Shown here one piece after another: positions 34,481 through 46,146 of a stretch of 64,000 nt of DNA. Under the pieces are notes generated by a model. That model was given only the letters and a program-made list of their open reading frames with translations. It did not search any database and had not been told where the DNA came from. The stretch's first letter is position 1. Every line of letters begins with the position of its first letter. Source of the DNA: Phorcus lineatus (taxonomy: Eukaryota; Mollusca; Gastropoda; Trochida; Trochidae); contig OV121084.1 in assembly GCA_921293015.1 (NCBI GenBank), positions 51,123,864-51,187,863 of the forward strand, written 5' to 3'. The position numbers were made by a program, and so were the translations under genes.

Positions 34481-37400
34481 TGCTAATAGAATGAACATGT
34501 GACTACAAGTAGTCTTATTGGCGTCATTGCAACCGAGTATGTTGGGCATTTCAACAACTTGTTTTCGTTGCTGAGAATTGATGTATTCATGCAAGGAGTA
34601 GGTGGGAATGCTCTTTCATCACGATCTTTCTCATGGTTTACATGTTGTTTATCAAGGTCGGGACGTACGATGATAATGATGATGTATATAAGTGAATAAT
34701 CGAAAAGTTATACAAAATATAGAGTACTGAAAGGATTTTTTTTATCAATGATAAACTGTTTTAAAACTTATTTATTACAAGAATGGGACGTTTATATTTT
34801 TCAACTTACGATTACAATCACTGACTTTGTATTTCAGGACGCCAAACTACCGAATCTTTTATTTCGAAAAGGGCCAGTTGCACGTTTTTGTTCTTTTCAA
34901 ATATCCCACATTAAAAATTAGTTCATACCAAATATATTATCCTCACAGGGTGAAAACATCACATAACTTAACCCCATCATCTGTAGTCTTAGAAGAATAA
35001 ACAAGCATCAAGCATAAATGAATGGAAATGTTTGCATTACCTCCTTTAAACCTTTTTAGGTAGGGTGATTGAATCAATAACTTAACCGATAATGGTACGT
35101 TCTATTTAGAACTGGTTCTTTTGATTGTCTTGCAATTTTAACCATTTATTTTCAGTTTCCTGAGATTACTTTAATTATCTTAAAAACAAGCTACTGCATC
35201 TTATTAATTGTTGTAAATAGACCTAAAATAAGGGTAATAATTATCTATTTGCCAGAGTTTCGGCGAGTTATGACATTACCTCCTGACATTGCTGTTTGTG
35301 TCCCTGGTTTAAATTATTTACCAAAAATACGCAGGGAATAAGACGTGTACAAACACTTTCAGGTATTAAGTAAACATATATACTTTTGTCATTACTACAC
35401 TTACATATTATTATTTTAGGTTGCTTTTTACCCTTTATTGTTCGCGTTTTCTAAATGGGTTTGAAGTTGGATTTGCCATAGTGGGACAGTTATTGGTATT
35501 AATTTGCTGGAATTTCTCTATATTTCTCTTGTACTTCCAAATAAACTCTTTGAATTTAGGGGAAAGAAATGAACACATATTTTAGAATTGAGTCACCATA
35601 TCGGGTATTCCGAAGTAATAACATTCTTACTATTATATCATTTCTTTGATACTCTGTTTTTTCAAACTTTCATTTCTTCTATCATTTATATTTAAGAGCA
35701 ACAGTCACTGACTCATTTAAAAGTGTTTTTGCCAATTCTATGGGATTTCTATAAGGTTGTTTTCCTTTGTAGAACAGCGAAATAGATTTATAGAAGTTTT
35801 ATGATTTATATTAAAACCAATTAATCTTCTCTTCACGTCCGCAAACCATTTCAGCCTAGTTAAGTTATATAATGCATCAATCCAACTCAGCGGGTATGCA
35901 GGAATTCGGAAATTTGTGTTCATAGATGTGTGATCATAAATCTTCTTGCCAGGTTTATATTTTTGCAAACGAATACAAATACGAACGGTGCTTGTAATTG
36001 ATGTCATTTTCCTAAATTAACATGTCGTAATAAAGGGGATCGTTTGGTATTAGAATTTCGGTTGGCTTTATGACATTTACAGTATATCATTCATAATGCA
36101 ATTGGCACAAATGGCGTTTCATGTTTGAGAAATGTTAAAGTAAATACATCAGGTAAAACACTCATTGGATGAAAACATTAAAGGTGAATTTTTATAGAGT
36201 GTTATCGATACCAACAACTTATATGGATTACTTTCATTTTCAATGGGAAGGAGCACAGACAGAGTGTCTGATGTTTATTTCATCTTGAATAATTAGGTTT
36301 TCTTTTCTTTTGTTGATAGAAGATTAGCAATGAATAATAAAGCATAAACGTGCGAGCATTTAAATACGTGTTCGAAAACAAACAATTTACAGCTGCATGT
36401 AAAAAGTTTGTTCACATACCTGAATATACTAGTGCAATTATTATGTAATTTGAGATGCCTTTGAGGTATCGTAGCGTTGCAAAAAAGAAACGTATAATAT
36501 TGAATATTCAATACACCTATGCAGATCCATTCTTATTTAAAGGCAAAATTTTATCGTACCCCACCATTACTCGTAACAGTTTTGGCAGGTCATTGAAGTG
36601 ACCAGTGGTAATTCTTATTTTTCTCCATAAAATCCTTTATAAGTTATCAACTTCTTTACAAACAATTCACGTTTGTTTCTAAGCACAAAGTCATTGTAAT
36701 TTTGTTGGTTTTAATCTCAGAGAGTCGATATGGGACATTTAATTTGACATATATAGAAATTGTAATTTCGAAAATGTGACCCCTCCTGTCTATATCAATA
36801 TGCCAAAATTCGACAATGCCGAAATGAGTTAAAGAATAGCTATTTCACAAATGGAAAGTGGGTGATCCATTGTCAGTTTTGCTGAAGTTATTCTATTGAC
36901 GTTGAAAGGAAACCAAAATTACATGATTATTTGCACTACGATTCAGTGGTAAGTGAACAAACTTTCGGTATGCAGCTGTATTCAAACACTCGAACGGTGA
37001 TTGTCACTGAATAATTAAAAAAACTGATCTAAGAAAAAAACGAAAATCATACGCATATCATGCTAATAACACATAAATGGTAATACTAGTTTTTAAGATA
37101 CAACTTAACTTTCAAAGCTGCTTGGAACGGGTTTTAGGAGACATAATGCTTTAGATATTGTTTTTTGTTCGTTCGAAAATAATTTCGTGAATTAAGAGTT
37201 AATATATAGAGACATTTCAGTTTTGAAATTGTAAAAATTTGGAAAAAGAGAATTGTTTTAAGGGTAAAAAGTATTTTAAATTGAATTTGCAGGCTATTTT
37301 GTAGTTCTGGAGAAAAACAAATAAGATTATAATTCGGTTGATGGATAAGATTTTAATTCATTTGACAAATGTTAACAAAACACATGCGTTGTAGGCGCTC

Positions 37401-38034
37401 ACTATTGACAGCTTCGTGTTGTCAATGAATTACTGACAACAAAATTTAAAGTACAGAATGCACTTCTTTGGCTTTTGTTCGTTTGTCGTGTGAACATCTT
37501 AACAGGTTTTGCCTTTCATTAATTAATCTCTGTTTATTTCACTCTAGAGAGACAATATTTGAAAAAAATTATTCCTGTGAGGGATACTGTTTTCTTAAAT
37601 TTTATATAACCACAAACATATTTTACTATTTTCTTTAGAATATATGAATGTCTGATTACAATATTGTATAGTGCGTCAAAGGTCGCTACTCTTAAAATGT
37701 TCATTTTGGTAATGAAAGCTGTTTTTGAATGCCACGTTTGATGGGCTGCTTAGATCTATCTGGCCCCAAACAAGTGAATGCAAGACTGGTCACATGCCCT
37801 TTTTGTGACGTCATATACAGAATCATTGTCTCGTGATCTAAACATCTATCGTAACAATATCACAGAAAAAAAACCCCAATAATTAAGGATTTTAAGAGAA
37901 TTTTTTCCACTCAGTTAGATAAATCATTTGACGATGTAACACTATTAAGCGTTTGGTGAAAAAATGATATCCACATTAATGGTAATTAAACAATTATTTA
38001 AGGCGGTATTTCAGTTGAAATAATGATGCGCCAC
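34481..38034. other. Long non-coding stretch, nothing recognised
   Basis: 3.5 kb of AT-rich sequence with no convincing frames, repeats or RNA genes. It would fit intron or intergenic DNA. Confidence 0.5.
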
Positions 38035-38560
38035 GTGCACTCTATACAGTCTGTTTATCACGTCACACACGCGCGAATTTTATGACCCCTAGCCCAGGTG
38101 GGTTTTTTTTCACAGCCGATAATTAAGCTGTCTTAATGAAAGGCTAGTTACAGGTGTTTATCGGAAAATTAACAAAAATCAAGCCCAATTCTTATTTCGT
38201 TTAAAAATCTTGGAAAGAAAATCGAGTAGTGATTAGGTTGATGTTAGCGGTTGTTTAATTAAAAAATCAACAGAATTAGTTTACATATGTTTTCAGGTAA
38301 TATCAGTGACCACGATCTGTTTGTTCGGGCACTCTTCTCATATGATATATATCTTCAAAAATTGTATCAAGACAACTCGTCATAAAATTATCAACGTCCT
38401 GTTTGTGTAAAACAGTCACTACGCCGATTGGATCTAAACGTCCACGCCTTTTACAGGAAAGGATTATTTCCGTTTCCTGTCCGCCATTTTTGTGTGCATT
38501 AGGTGAAAAACAACTGCTGTAGTTTTACTAAGTATTACAACCTATTAGGGGTTATTTTTT
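38035..38560 (+). promoter_or_regulatory. Promoter-like region with YY1 and ETS-type sites
   Basis: Around 38470-38495 the sequence reads 'ttccgtttcctgtccgccat' then 'ttttgtg'. These are ETS-like TTCC motifs directly followed by CCGCCATTTT, the reverse of the YY1 core AAnATGGCGG that marks many animal start sites. A donor-like ATTAG|GTGAAA at 38502/38503 could end a short leader exon. A CpG/CRE-like patch ('cgtcacacacgcgcg') lies at about 38060-38075, and a full TGACGTCA lies further up at about 37805. No coding exon was found downstream, so direction is uncertain. Confidence 0.4.
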
Positions 38561-39299
38561 GTATTAAAGTTTTATAATGCTTTTTACGCTCGTAGCTTTT
38601 CCTTTCCATGCTATCATTCGTCAATTTAGAACAAAATGTTTTGAAGTTGAAATAGTAATGACTTTGCATTGATGACATTTATGTATATGTATACATATTA
38701 ACGTATAGTTGTAACGTCATCCAATTGGTTTATCGTTCTTTTTTCAGTAATATTGAGCGTTGCATATCACAATGTTTTCATTTGAAATATGATGATTTTA
38801 TATCATGAAGTTATCAAGTCATGTCCTTGACTAAGCAATCCTTTGAGTCCAAGTTATTCTCCATACCTTATCAAAAATGGGTCTCGCAATAATGTTTTTA
38901 AGGAAATAAGAGTTACTCGGACGCTTTTTTTTAAGGAATGTCTCTTCGAATTTAGTCACTACAGATACCCAAACAGAACAGATAACATGGTTGTATTTAG
39001 CTGTATGCATTGTGTTTATTTTGATCAAATTAGACGTCATGATTGCTTTTGCATCTTAAAGACTTTATTAGCAAGATTCTTCCGTCACATCTTGTAATGT
39101 AATTTCGTTGGTTATTCGTCCTCAAATGCGACTCCGTGGGGGTGATTTGAGCAAGATTTTCACTAAATTATTTCCTTGTGATATTAGTATCCGAGGTTGG
39201 CATTTAAGTGACTTTATTTATTTATCAATGATTGAAAATTCATTCTGATAACAAAATTCCTCCTAATAGAAACCTAAAATCAAATATGTCATACATTAC
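38561..39299. other. Non-coding stretch, nothing recognised
   Basis: AT-rich, overlapping chance frames on both strands near 38843-39097. Confidence 0.45.
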
Positions 39300-39450
39300 G
39301 TGAACCAAACCTTAGTAAAGCATACCTATGGATCATGGTCAAGCACCAAAAAGTCTGATCACATCAGCCCTGTACTTCGTTGGCTGCCAGACAAGTACGG
39401 AATTGACTATAAGAACAGTCTGATTACAATGGACCGCGTTCCGAAGAATA
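39300..39450 (+). mobile_element. LINE reverse-transcriptase tail remnant
   Basis: Encodes SDHISPVLRWLPDKYGIDYK then NSLIT. This matches the 'DHI.PVL..LHWLPV.YRIDYK..LLT' motif found downstream of the reverse transcriptase in many CR1/Jockey-type LINEs, with two residues missing before WLP. The flanks do not continue the similarity, so it is a small old fragment. Confidence 0.5.
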
Positions 39451-41547
39451 CAATTTTTAAAACAGTGACTCTAGTGGGATACGAACGTTTTCTATCAAGG
39501 ACTTTCTTCTCCACAACGGTCTAAAAGCAGCCTCACTGTTCGCACCTTTTAGACCTTTTTATCGAAATATTTGAGATACACGTTATGTTGGAGACATGGA
39601 TAAACTGGATAAACATGAGAAAAATGAGTTATACTTCGTAACTTATGAGGGTATCGATTCTGCTTTGTTACTTTCCATCAAGACATCCATCCTGTAAATA
39701 GTAAAACCATTGACGATTCTTTATGAACTCATGGTCACAGTGTTCCTAATCTTTTATGGAAATAAAGAATAATTTTATGGAAGAGTTCATAATGCGGAAA
39801 TACAAAATCTATGGAAATAGAACTTCTGTAATGGAGAGATGCGACATTTTCTCGTCTTTTTAAGAGACAAATTGAATACTTGGGTAAATTTGATCGTTAT
39901 CCAGCAAGTTCGGTGATGACATGATATTTTAACCAACAATTTATCTTATATGATGTTTCAAGGCAACGATATAATCATTGTTCGGGTAAGTGTTTGCTAT
40001 GACCTTAAAACATTGGCTGCAGAACTAATTTGTTTTTTAATTTACAACTTGTTATTTATTAGAATTATTGTTTTGTTGTCATACCTTTTACCAAATATCT
40101 CATTGATATTTTTAAAAAAACGTTTTCTTTATCATAAATACATACAAACTTACGAATTCATAACACTGAAAATGAGCATTTATATTGAAAGAAAGCTATG
40201 TTTTTCATGTTTTAAAATTATACTTGTTTGATGAAAATCCTTTTATAGCATGGTTGAAAATACATAATAACACATTTTATCAAATTCAAACGTAGACACT
40301 TTCGAAAATAAACGCCTAACAATATCGATAATGAAAGCTAATTCACATACATTAAACAATTACCTATGGTTAAAGATCTTGATAATCCCTCAGAAGAAAG
40401 GTACTCTAAATTTATTTCTAGGATATTAAACTAAGATACATAATTGACACACTTGTTTTAAAACGTAAATAAAGAAAGCTATGGTTTGTATTTTTAGATA
40501 ATCTATTGCTAGTATGCTCTATGAGTCTTTTGTTAATGAGGTATGTCATATTGAATTTTCAACCCATGTTCTGAATATGATTCAGGTACATGGAACACAT
40601 TTTTGAAAAATCTCATTTTCTATGTAACAAAATGTGCTTTACTTCATCTGGTATCTTCTGTGTTTCATAAGCAGGTATGTTAATACGCATGTAGTATCGA
40701 ATTATTACGTCACGTTCTGTATAAGTCTCACTCGCCTCACATTTGACACAATATTTCATTTCCAATTAACAAAATTATTGTCTTTCCCCGGAGGTTCAAA
40801 TTTAAAACAACTAAGCATTTCCGATGTATTTGAAATCTCATATCTGGAATTCAATATTATGGATTTTGAACATATGACTCGTGTACAAAATTTAATTGAT
40901 CATCTAAATGTCAGATATTTTCGTCGTGTTGAGAACCTTAAATTGTCATATGTGCTACATTTAATTAAATACGTTTCCTTATATCCAGCGTTTACATTGA
41001 TGGAAAATCGAAATTAAACTCAATAAAAATCGGCATCTTGACCTCTTCATATCCCTCATTACATGTTGTTACAATTGGATATTTTGATGGGAAAGAAACA
41101 ACCACCCAAAAATATATCACAAATAAGATTTCACTTTAATTTTTGAATCCTCATTAAATGACTGAGGCCAATCGCCCCGAAAAGTTTCCATGTCACACTT
41201 CATGACACGTGACTGAAGAGTATCTTTTTTAAGACTTCTTTACATGTTATTTCTAGACAGACATGTATAAGCAATTTGTCTTTGACAAAATATACGACAT
41301 TAAATATTTTAATAACATAATTCTTTGATGTAAATCGGGACGGAGTCGAATCACTAAGTACTTGAATATGACTTGGAACTGACGCTATTTCTAAAAACCA
41401 ATTTGCCATAAAAGGAAAGAGTTAATTCATCAACTTAGGTCCAGACAGGTAATGAGTTTGGCTTTTCTGATATTCACATGAGATAAGATATAAGGTAAGG
41501 TATAAGGACCAAGAGATGTAGGACAGTGCAAGAATGATCGCAGTCCT
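39451..41547. other. Non-coding stretch with one 127-codon orphan frame
   Basis: AT-rich. The frame at 40634-41017 (plus) is open by composition but has no recognisable motif. No repeats recognised before the target duplication at 41548. Confidence 0.4.
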
Positions 41548-41921
41548 TAGCTGTACCATTCTCTCCAAACAGAGGTAGCTCCGTCATAAATTTCTTTATT
41601 CCCCACGTGGGACTTTGTAAAGGGGTTTCATAACAATCTGTTATATGTGTCATAACACCTTCGAGTGATTTTATTGGCTGTTACATGAGGTTTGATGTAA
41701 CCGATACTACTTTCATCAGCTATTTCATTCATGATTTCCATTCATTAGTTTTCGTTCCTAAGCACACGAAAAACGAGAATTTTCATTATATAATCGAATA
41801 AAATTTAGGAGGTTCTTTCTTTCCTTTTATTAATGAAATGTCCGTAAATAAATAGAAACACGATACAATGTCAATAAGTAACAAAATTCGTCTAGGTCTA
41901 TCGGGACTCATGTAAACAAAG

Positions 41922-42053
41922 ATGGCGTCAACCGTAAAAAACAATGATTTGGTCAAAATCTATGTAATAGATATTGGACGAGTTGTAAATGTTATTCGGC
42001 CTTTGAACACTTTCAGCATATATGTTGGCAAGACTTCTCAGGGGGAAATGCAA
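41922..42053 (+). CDS. First-exon-like ATG in the cargo of the composite element
   Basis: ATG sits in AAAGATGGCGTC, the YY1-type start-site context common at animal 5' ends. It is followed by ASTVKNNDLVKIYVIDIGRV and VNVIRPLNTFSIYVGKTSQG. A weak donor (CAA|GTACCT) lies at 42053/42054; without splicing the frame runs to TAA at 42117-42119 (65 codons). I do not recognise the protein. If real, it is the captured promoter and first exon of a host gene whose remaining exons are elsewhere. A chance ORF is the alternative. Confidence 0.3.
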
Positions 42054-42189
42054 GTACCTAAATATAGACTAACTGTTTTTCCTTTTTCGCAAAGCGTCGC
42101 CGTATTGTTTCTACAGTAACTTGTCATTTTATCTGATGAAGAACAGTTGCAATTCAATGTTGCCAGGTGACAGTTTTTTAGACATAAAT

Positions 42190-42345
42190 TTCAATGTTAT
42201 TCCCTTTAGAGGTCAAATGTTACGTGTGCCATTCAATACGTGTCTTGTTAATCCGTTGTTTCCGAAAAGTTCTCCACGTCACGACTCGTCTTGAGTGACG
42301 GCCGACTGACGTTGAGCCGAGATTTAGGTCACGTTTATCAGTTCA
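42190..42345. promoter_or_regulatory. CpG-rich patch in the cargo
   Basis: Contains 'cacgtcacgactcgtcttga', 'gacggccgactgacgttgag' and 'ggtcacgttt', much more CpG than the surroundings. It lies shortly after the YY1-type ATG, as expected around a start site, but no defined promoter can be shown. Confidence 0.3.
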
Positions 42346-42672
42346 AAATGTTGACAGTTTTCGCGTGTTTAGGCTGAATTACATATTTGTAGCTGAAACC
42401 TAGTCTTAAAATGAAATGAATTAAATGATTTTTGCTTTCAGTTGTAGTTTATTTTCATCTGTTTCTTTATCAAATGTAATGAACTACATTACACCAAAGC
42501 AGCGTACGTTTTCCGAAGTGAAGGGGCCGACATTCCAATCACCAGTGTCATGTATTAATCCGCGTTTTGCGTTTCTCTATAGGGAAGCTAAATTTTAACT
42601 TTAATTTGATGATGTTTTCATTGTAAAAAACATGGGTAATAAATAGGATACAAAACTCGTTCCTCTTTCATA

Positions 42673-42766
42673 TCAAGTTTATGTCCCTCGTGAAATAATT
42701 TTGTTTCGTCACTCGCCAAGGCTCGTGACAAGGCAAAATTATTTCACTTGGGACATAAACTTGATT
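42673..42766. repeat. 94-bp palindrome in the cargo
   Basis: Arms of 32 bp ('atcaagtttatgtccctcgt gaaataattttg' and its complement at 42735-42766) match at 30 positions. The 30-bp centre has its own pair GTCAC/GTGAC around 'tcgccaaggctc'. It would form a long hairpin. It may be a small fold-back element of its own. Confidence 0.85.
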
Positions 42767-43129
42767 TCTCCTACACCCCTTATCACACGTATACAGACAA
42801 CTCAACACCATTTTAACTTGGACTGGCTGTATTTGCATAGTCTTGCCGTACCATTACATCACTGAACATTCCAACATCAAACCATCCACGTACACGCACT
42901 GGAACTGTGCCCGACACGTAAAACCAGAGATAACAACTCTCTTATAAAGAAAAACTCTGGAACCGTGTTCTCCCTACGTATGCATCAGCTCCTTACTGGG
43001 GAGTTTACAGTAAAGTCAATACATGTGCACACAATAAAAGTTTTCAATATCATATTGGAGTTATTATACAGGTGTCAAAACACACTCTTTATAAGTTATA
43101 CATTTTACACAAATCATTTCCATAAACGG

Positions 43130-43419
43130 AGCAAATTTGAAACGAAATTACCCGATAAAGTATCTGTACATTGGCCAATCAATATATTATATGGTATTAA
43201 ACAAAATATCCATAAACAGAATCCCCAAAATTCACCATAAACGGCATTTACAAAATTCACCATAAACGGTATCAAACAAATCCCATTAACAGGGCTATCA
43301 AAATCATTATCAACATTTACATATCATACAACCATAAGCGGTTTCGACACATCACCATAAACGGCTCATGTCCTAACGACTCGAACTCATCCATAAACGG
43401 ATAGCTCCCCCATAAGCGG
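43130..43419 (+). repeat. Cluster of nine CCATAAACGG motifs
   Basis: Exact copies lie at 43130, 43235, 43260, 43355 and 43391; CCATAAGCGG at 43332 and 43410; looser copies at 43210 and 43283. All are on the same strand, with irregular spacing (19-80 bp). Irregular spacing argues against a plain satellite and for either a decayed array or a cluster of protein-binding sites. Confidence 0.8.
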
Positions 43420-44050
43420 TTAACTGCCGGATAACACTTCAGCGCATCACTTGAGCATACCATCTGAAGCAAATATGAAAAAGAGTTAGATGCACAAAAG
43501 GACAATAATTACAAATACATATTAAAACAATAAGAAAAAAGATATGTATATGGTACTGCACTACAGCCGAGAGAATCGAAACATTAACCTCTCACCCTTA
43601 TATACCCCGCTAGTACCACCAGCGCCCCTACAATTATCTCCCCTTTGATACTTTGTTCACCGGTAGGAGAAATTAGTTTTCCTCTAATTCATCCTTCAAA
43701 CGAGGAAAACATCATATGCAAGGGGAAGCTCGTTTGATATCCTATAAATGCAACCTCGGTCTTAATTCAAAGGTTTCTTGTGCACGAAGTGTAGAACGCT
43801 GATTGGATGCAGTCAAAGTTAGTTGTGCAATCAGCGACGCCGTTTCAAAAGTTATCATTCAAATCGCCTAAGTTATTTCCGTAAGTCCTCAAAAGCTAAA
43901 CTTTATTCGAATATGCACCTTGTACTTTGAGTCGTCTTTACAGAACAAACACGGCACATTTTCCGACAGTTTCATTGCACAGGCCTGTGTGACATCAAAT
44001 GCATTGTATGTTATTCATGCATTGTTTTCATTGGCTGAAAAGTAGCCAGG

Positions 44051-45599
44051 TAAACTAACGTCCAAAAGAAACTTTACACCATTTTTGATAAGCTCTAGAT
44101 CAAAAACAACACAAGATAGATGGACGAAATAAAGTGTATTAAAACGATCAACATGTCAACATAATAACATCAAAACATGGTTGTCACAAAGCGTCTGGTC
44201 ATGACGTTACAGCTGCTTATGTGGAGGTGGGGTCACAAAACTGCGTTTTCAACATCATGTGAAAGGGGCAGTACACTAAGAAAATCCTTCAAGTTCAATA
44301 ACGTGGTGCATTAATACCGTGTGTGACCACCTCGTGCCTCAATACATGCATAGACCCTTCGATGGACAGAAAACGTCAGTCGTCTGATGACGTCACGTGG
44401 TATACGCTGCCATTCCTCTTGAAGTGCCAGGATTAGTTCTTGTCGGTTAGCTGGTGGGTGTGGTCTCCGTCGAATACGACGATCCATGACGTCCCAAAGG
44501 TGCTCAATAGGCGACATGTCTGGGGAACATGCAGGCCACGGCAATACCATCACGTTGTTGGCTGTGAGGAAGTTTTGGACGATGTGGGCTGTGTGGGGCC
44601 TGGCGTTGTCTTGCTGGAACAGGACGCCATTAGGTTGTTGATGAAGAAATGGGAGGACAGTCGGACGAAGGATGTGGTCAATGTAGCGCTGAGCAGTCAA
44701 ATTGCCATTAACGATGACCAATGGCGTCCTCTCCTGTCCACAAATCCCTCCCCAAACCATCACACCACCTCCCCCGTACGGAACAACCTCCTGAACACAG
44801 CAAGCTGCTGTTCGTTCCCCTCTTCTACGGTACACGCGTTGCCGTCCATCAGCCCTGAACATATTGAAACGACTTTCGTCTGAAAAGACGACCCTCTGCC
44901 AGTCACGTCGCTGCCAACGCCGTACGGTTCTGGCCCATCTCAACCTTCGACGACGATGTTCAGCAGTCAACCGCTGTCCTCTGTACGGCCGGTGTGCTCT
45001 GATTCCATGAGCCCTGAGTCTTCTAGCAACGGTCTGTCGGCTGACCACGTGACCAAGAGCATTCCACGCAGATGACGTCACTGCAAGGAAGCGGTTTCGT
45101 AGATGTAAAGTCCGCAGGTGCCGGTCTTCATGGGGGGTTGTCACCCTCGGTCGTCCCGTTCTTGGCCTGTCAGATGTCTGCCCTGTCTGTCTGTAACGTT
45201 GAATCAAGTTATAGACAGCTACACGAGAACAGCCAAACGTTCTTGCAATATGGGTATGGCTGGCACCCATTTCCATCATACCTAGGGCTCGCTCACGTTC
45301 TTCTGGTCTCAGTCTTGGCATATCTTTTGTGTTTTTTTTACATTGTGGACCCCTGACATGCAATTGGTATCTATTTTATACCTTTACTGCACGTGCGGTT
45401 ATGGCTGCACGTCATGCACGTGCTTTTCAATTTTTTTGCATTTTTACCAAAAAGCACGAGGGGTACAAGGGTCATTTTCAACACACAGAAATGTTGGGTT
45501 TGGGCGATATATTCCATATTACTTCAATTGAAACTTGTAGTTTAGATTTCGATATTTTCAAATTTTAAAAGTGTAAAGTTTCTTTTGGACGTCAGTTTA
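44051..45599 (-). mobile_element. Apparently whole Tc1-like transposon
   Basis: Element 44053-45597 (1545 bp) with 27-bp terminal inverted repeats (AACTAACGTCCAAAAGAAAC... against AACTGACGTCC...), one mismatch, flanked by TA at 44051-44052 and 45598-45599. It contains a single uninterrupted transposase frame on the minus strand. The site without the insertion survives in the relative at 27280-27734 (acctgggTA equivalent at 27396). GC content of the coding part is far above the host's. All visible parts needed for mobility are present. Confidence 0.95.
44311..45363 (-). CDS. Tc1-like DD34E transposase, uninterrupted
   Basis: 350 codons from the first ATG; the start at 45321 (MPRLRPEERERALG) may be the true one, giving 336 residues, a normal Tc1 length. 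The N-terminal paired-type DNA-binding region has two helix-turn-helix motifs (about residues 20-65: IARTFGCSRVAVYNLIQRYR). A GRPR motif follows (TGRPRVTT), then a second HTH (VVSRQTVARRLRAHGIR). The catalytic domain has FSDESRF (first Asp), MVWGGI, VLFQQDNARPHTA (second Asp) and CSPDMSPIEHLWD (Glu), with 34 residues between the last two. The protein would bind the element's inverted repeats and cut and paste it into TA. Very Arg-rich, GC-rich coding sequence, unlike the AT-rich surroundings, which fits a recent arrival. No stop or frameshift seen. Confidence 0.95.
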   Translation of the reverse strand: MHVRGPQCKKNTKDMPRLRPEERERALGMMEMGASHTHIARTFGCSRVAVYNLIQRYRQTGQTSDRPRTGRPRVTTPHEDRHLRTLHLRNRFLAVTSSAWNALGHVVSRQTVARRLRAHGIRAHRPYRGQRLTAEHRRRRLRWARTVRRWQRRDWQRVVFSDESRFNMFRADGRQRVYRRRGERTAACCVQEVVPYGGGGVMVWGGICGQERTPLVIVNGNLTAQRYIDHILRPTVLPFLHQQPNGVLFQQDNARPHTAHIVQNFLTANNVMVLPWPACSPDMSPIEHLWDVMDRRIRRRPHPPANRQELILALQEEWQRIPRDVIRRLTFSVHRRVYACIEARGGHTRY

Positions 45600-45724
45600 G
45601 TTTAAGTTGCAATATTGTCCCGCTAGGGAAAGTGCCGGAAGACCGAGAAACCCTCGAGTTAAGACAGAGGTTGTATAGACATTTATGACGGAGCTACCTC
45701 TGTTGGAAGAGAATGTAGCTGTAC

Positions 45725-46146
45725 ATGTAGGTCCGAAACTTAAAGGCTTTCCCAATCCATTTTAACTGTTACTCTTGAACGATTCGGGACAAGCATAAAA
45801 CACTTATTTATCATAATACCCGATACCCCTAAAGTCTTCCCGAAAGACCTAGATTAGAGCATTCCTGGTCAACTGAAAAGGGTTTGCACAGTGGGTGATC
45901 CCGTAGGTATTCTAACGAGGATTTGGGGACACGGAAAAACGTTTTGTTTAAAGAGTTTTTTTTATAACAGCTAATAGAGGAGTATCAATATCCTTTGGAG
46001 GAAGAGTAGTTGATTCATTTGGGGGAAACAATCTGTCAGTCACTTTTAATTCAGTCCTCGCTTATTTCAACATAAAGATATTCCCTGCTTTGCACATGAA
46101 TTAATCAGAAAAAGATTTCCTTCCAAACGGACGTACATGATGGCAG
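45725..46146. other. Non-coding stretch, nothing recognised
   Basis: Ordinary sequence between the composite element and a SINE. Confidence 0.5.

Larger units (their letters stand above)
41548..45724. mobile_element. 4.16-kb Mutator-like composite element with cargo and a nested Tc1
   Basis: The element (41557-45715) starts 'cattctctccaaacagaggt agctccgtcataaattt' and ends with the complement ('...atttatgacggagctacctctgttggaagagaatg'), about 37 bp of inverted repeat. Both sides carry the 9-bp target duplication TAGCTGTAC (41548-41556 and 45716-45724). From 43741 to the right end it matches the 455-bp MITE at 27280-27734 apart from a Tc1-like insertion. From 41594 to 43740 it carries about 2.15 kb with no match to that MITE. 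The cargo has no target duplication of its own, so capture is at least as likely as a nested insertion. No Mutator transposase is visible. Confidence 0.9.

Noticed and set aside
40634-41017. 127-codon plus-strand reading frame
   Set aside because: No recognisable motif; AT-driven composition in the first half. Left as an orphan frame.
41594-43740. Cargo as a Helitron inserted in the MITE
   Set aside because: A TC dinucleotide is available at the left edge, but there is no CTRR end or terminal hairpin at the right edge in either orientation.
44440-45568. Several plus-strand frames within the Tc1-like element
   Set aside because: They are shadows of the GC-rich transposase gene on the minus strand.
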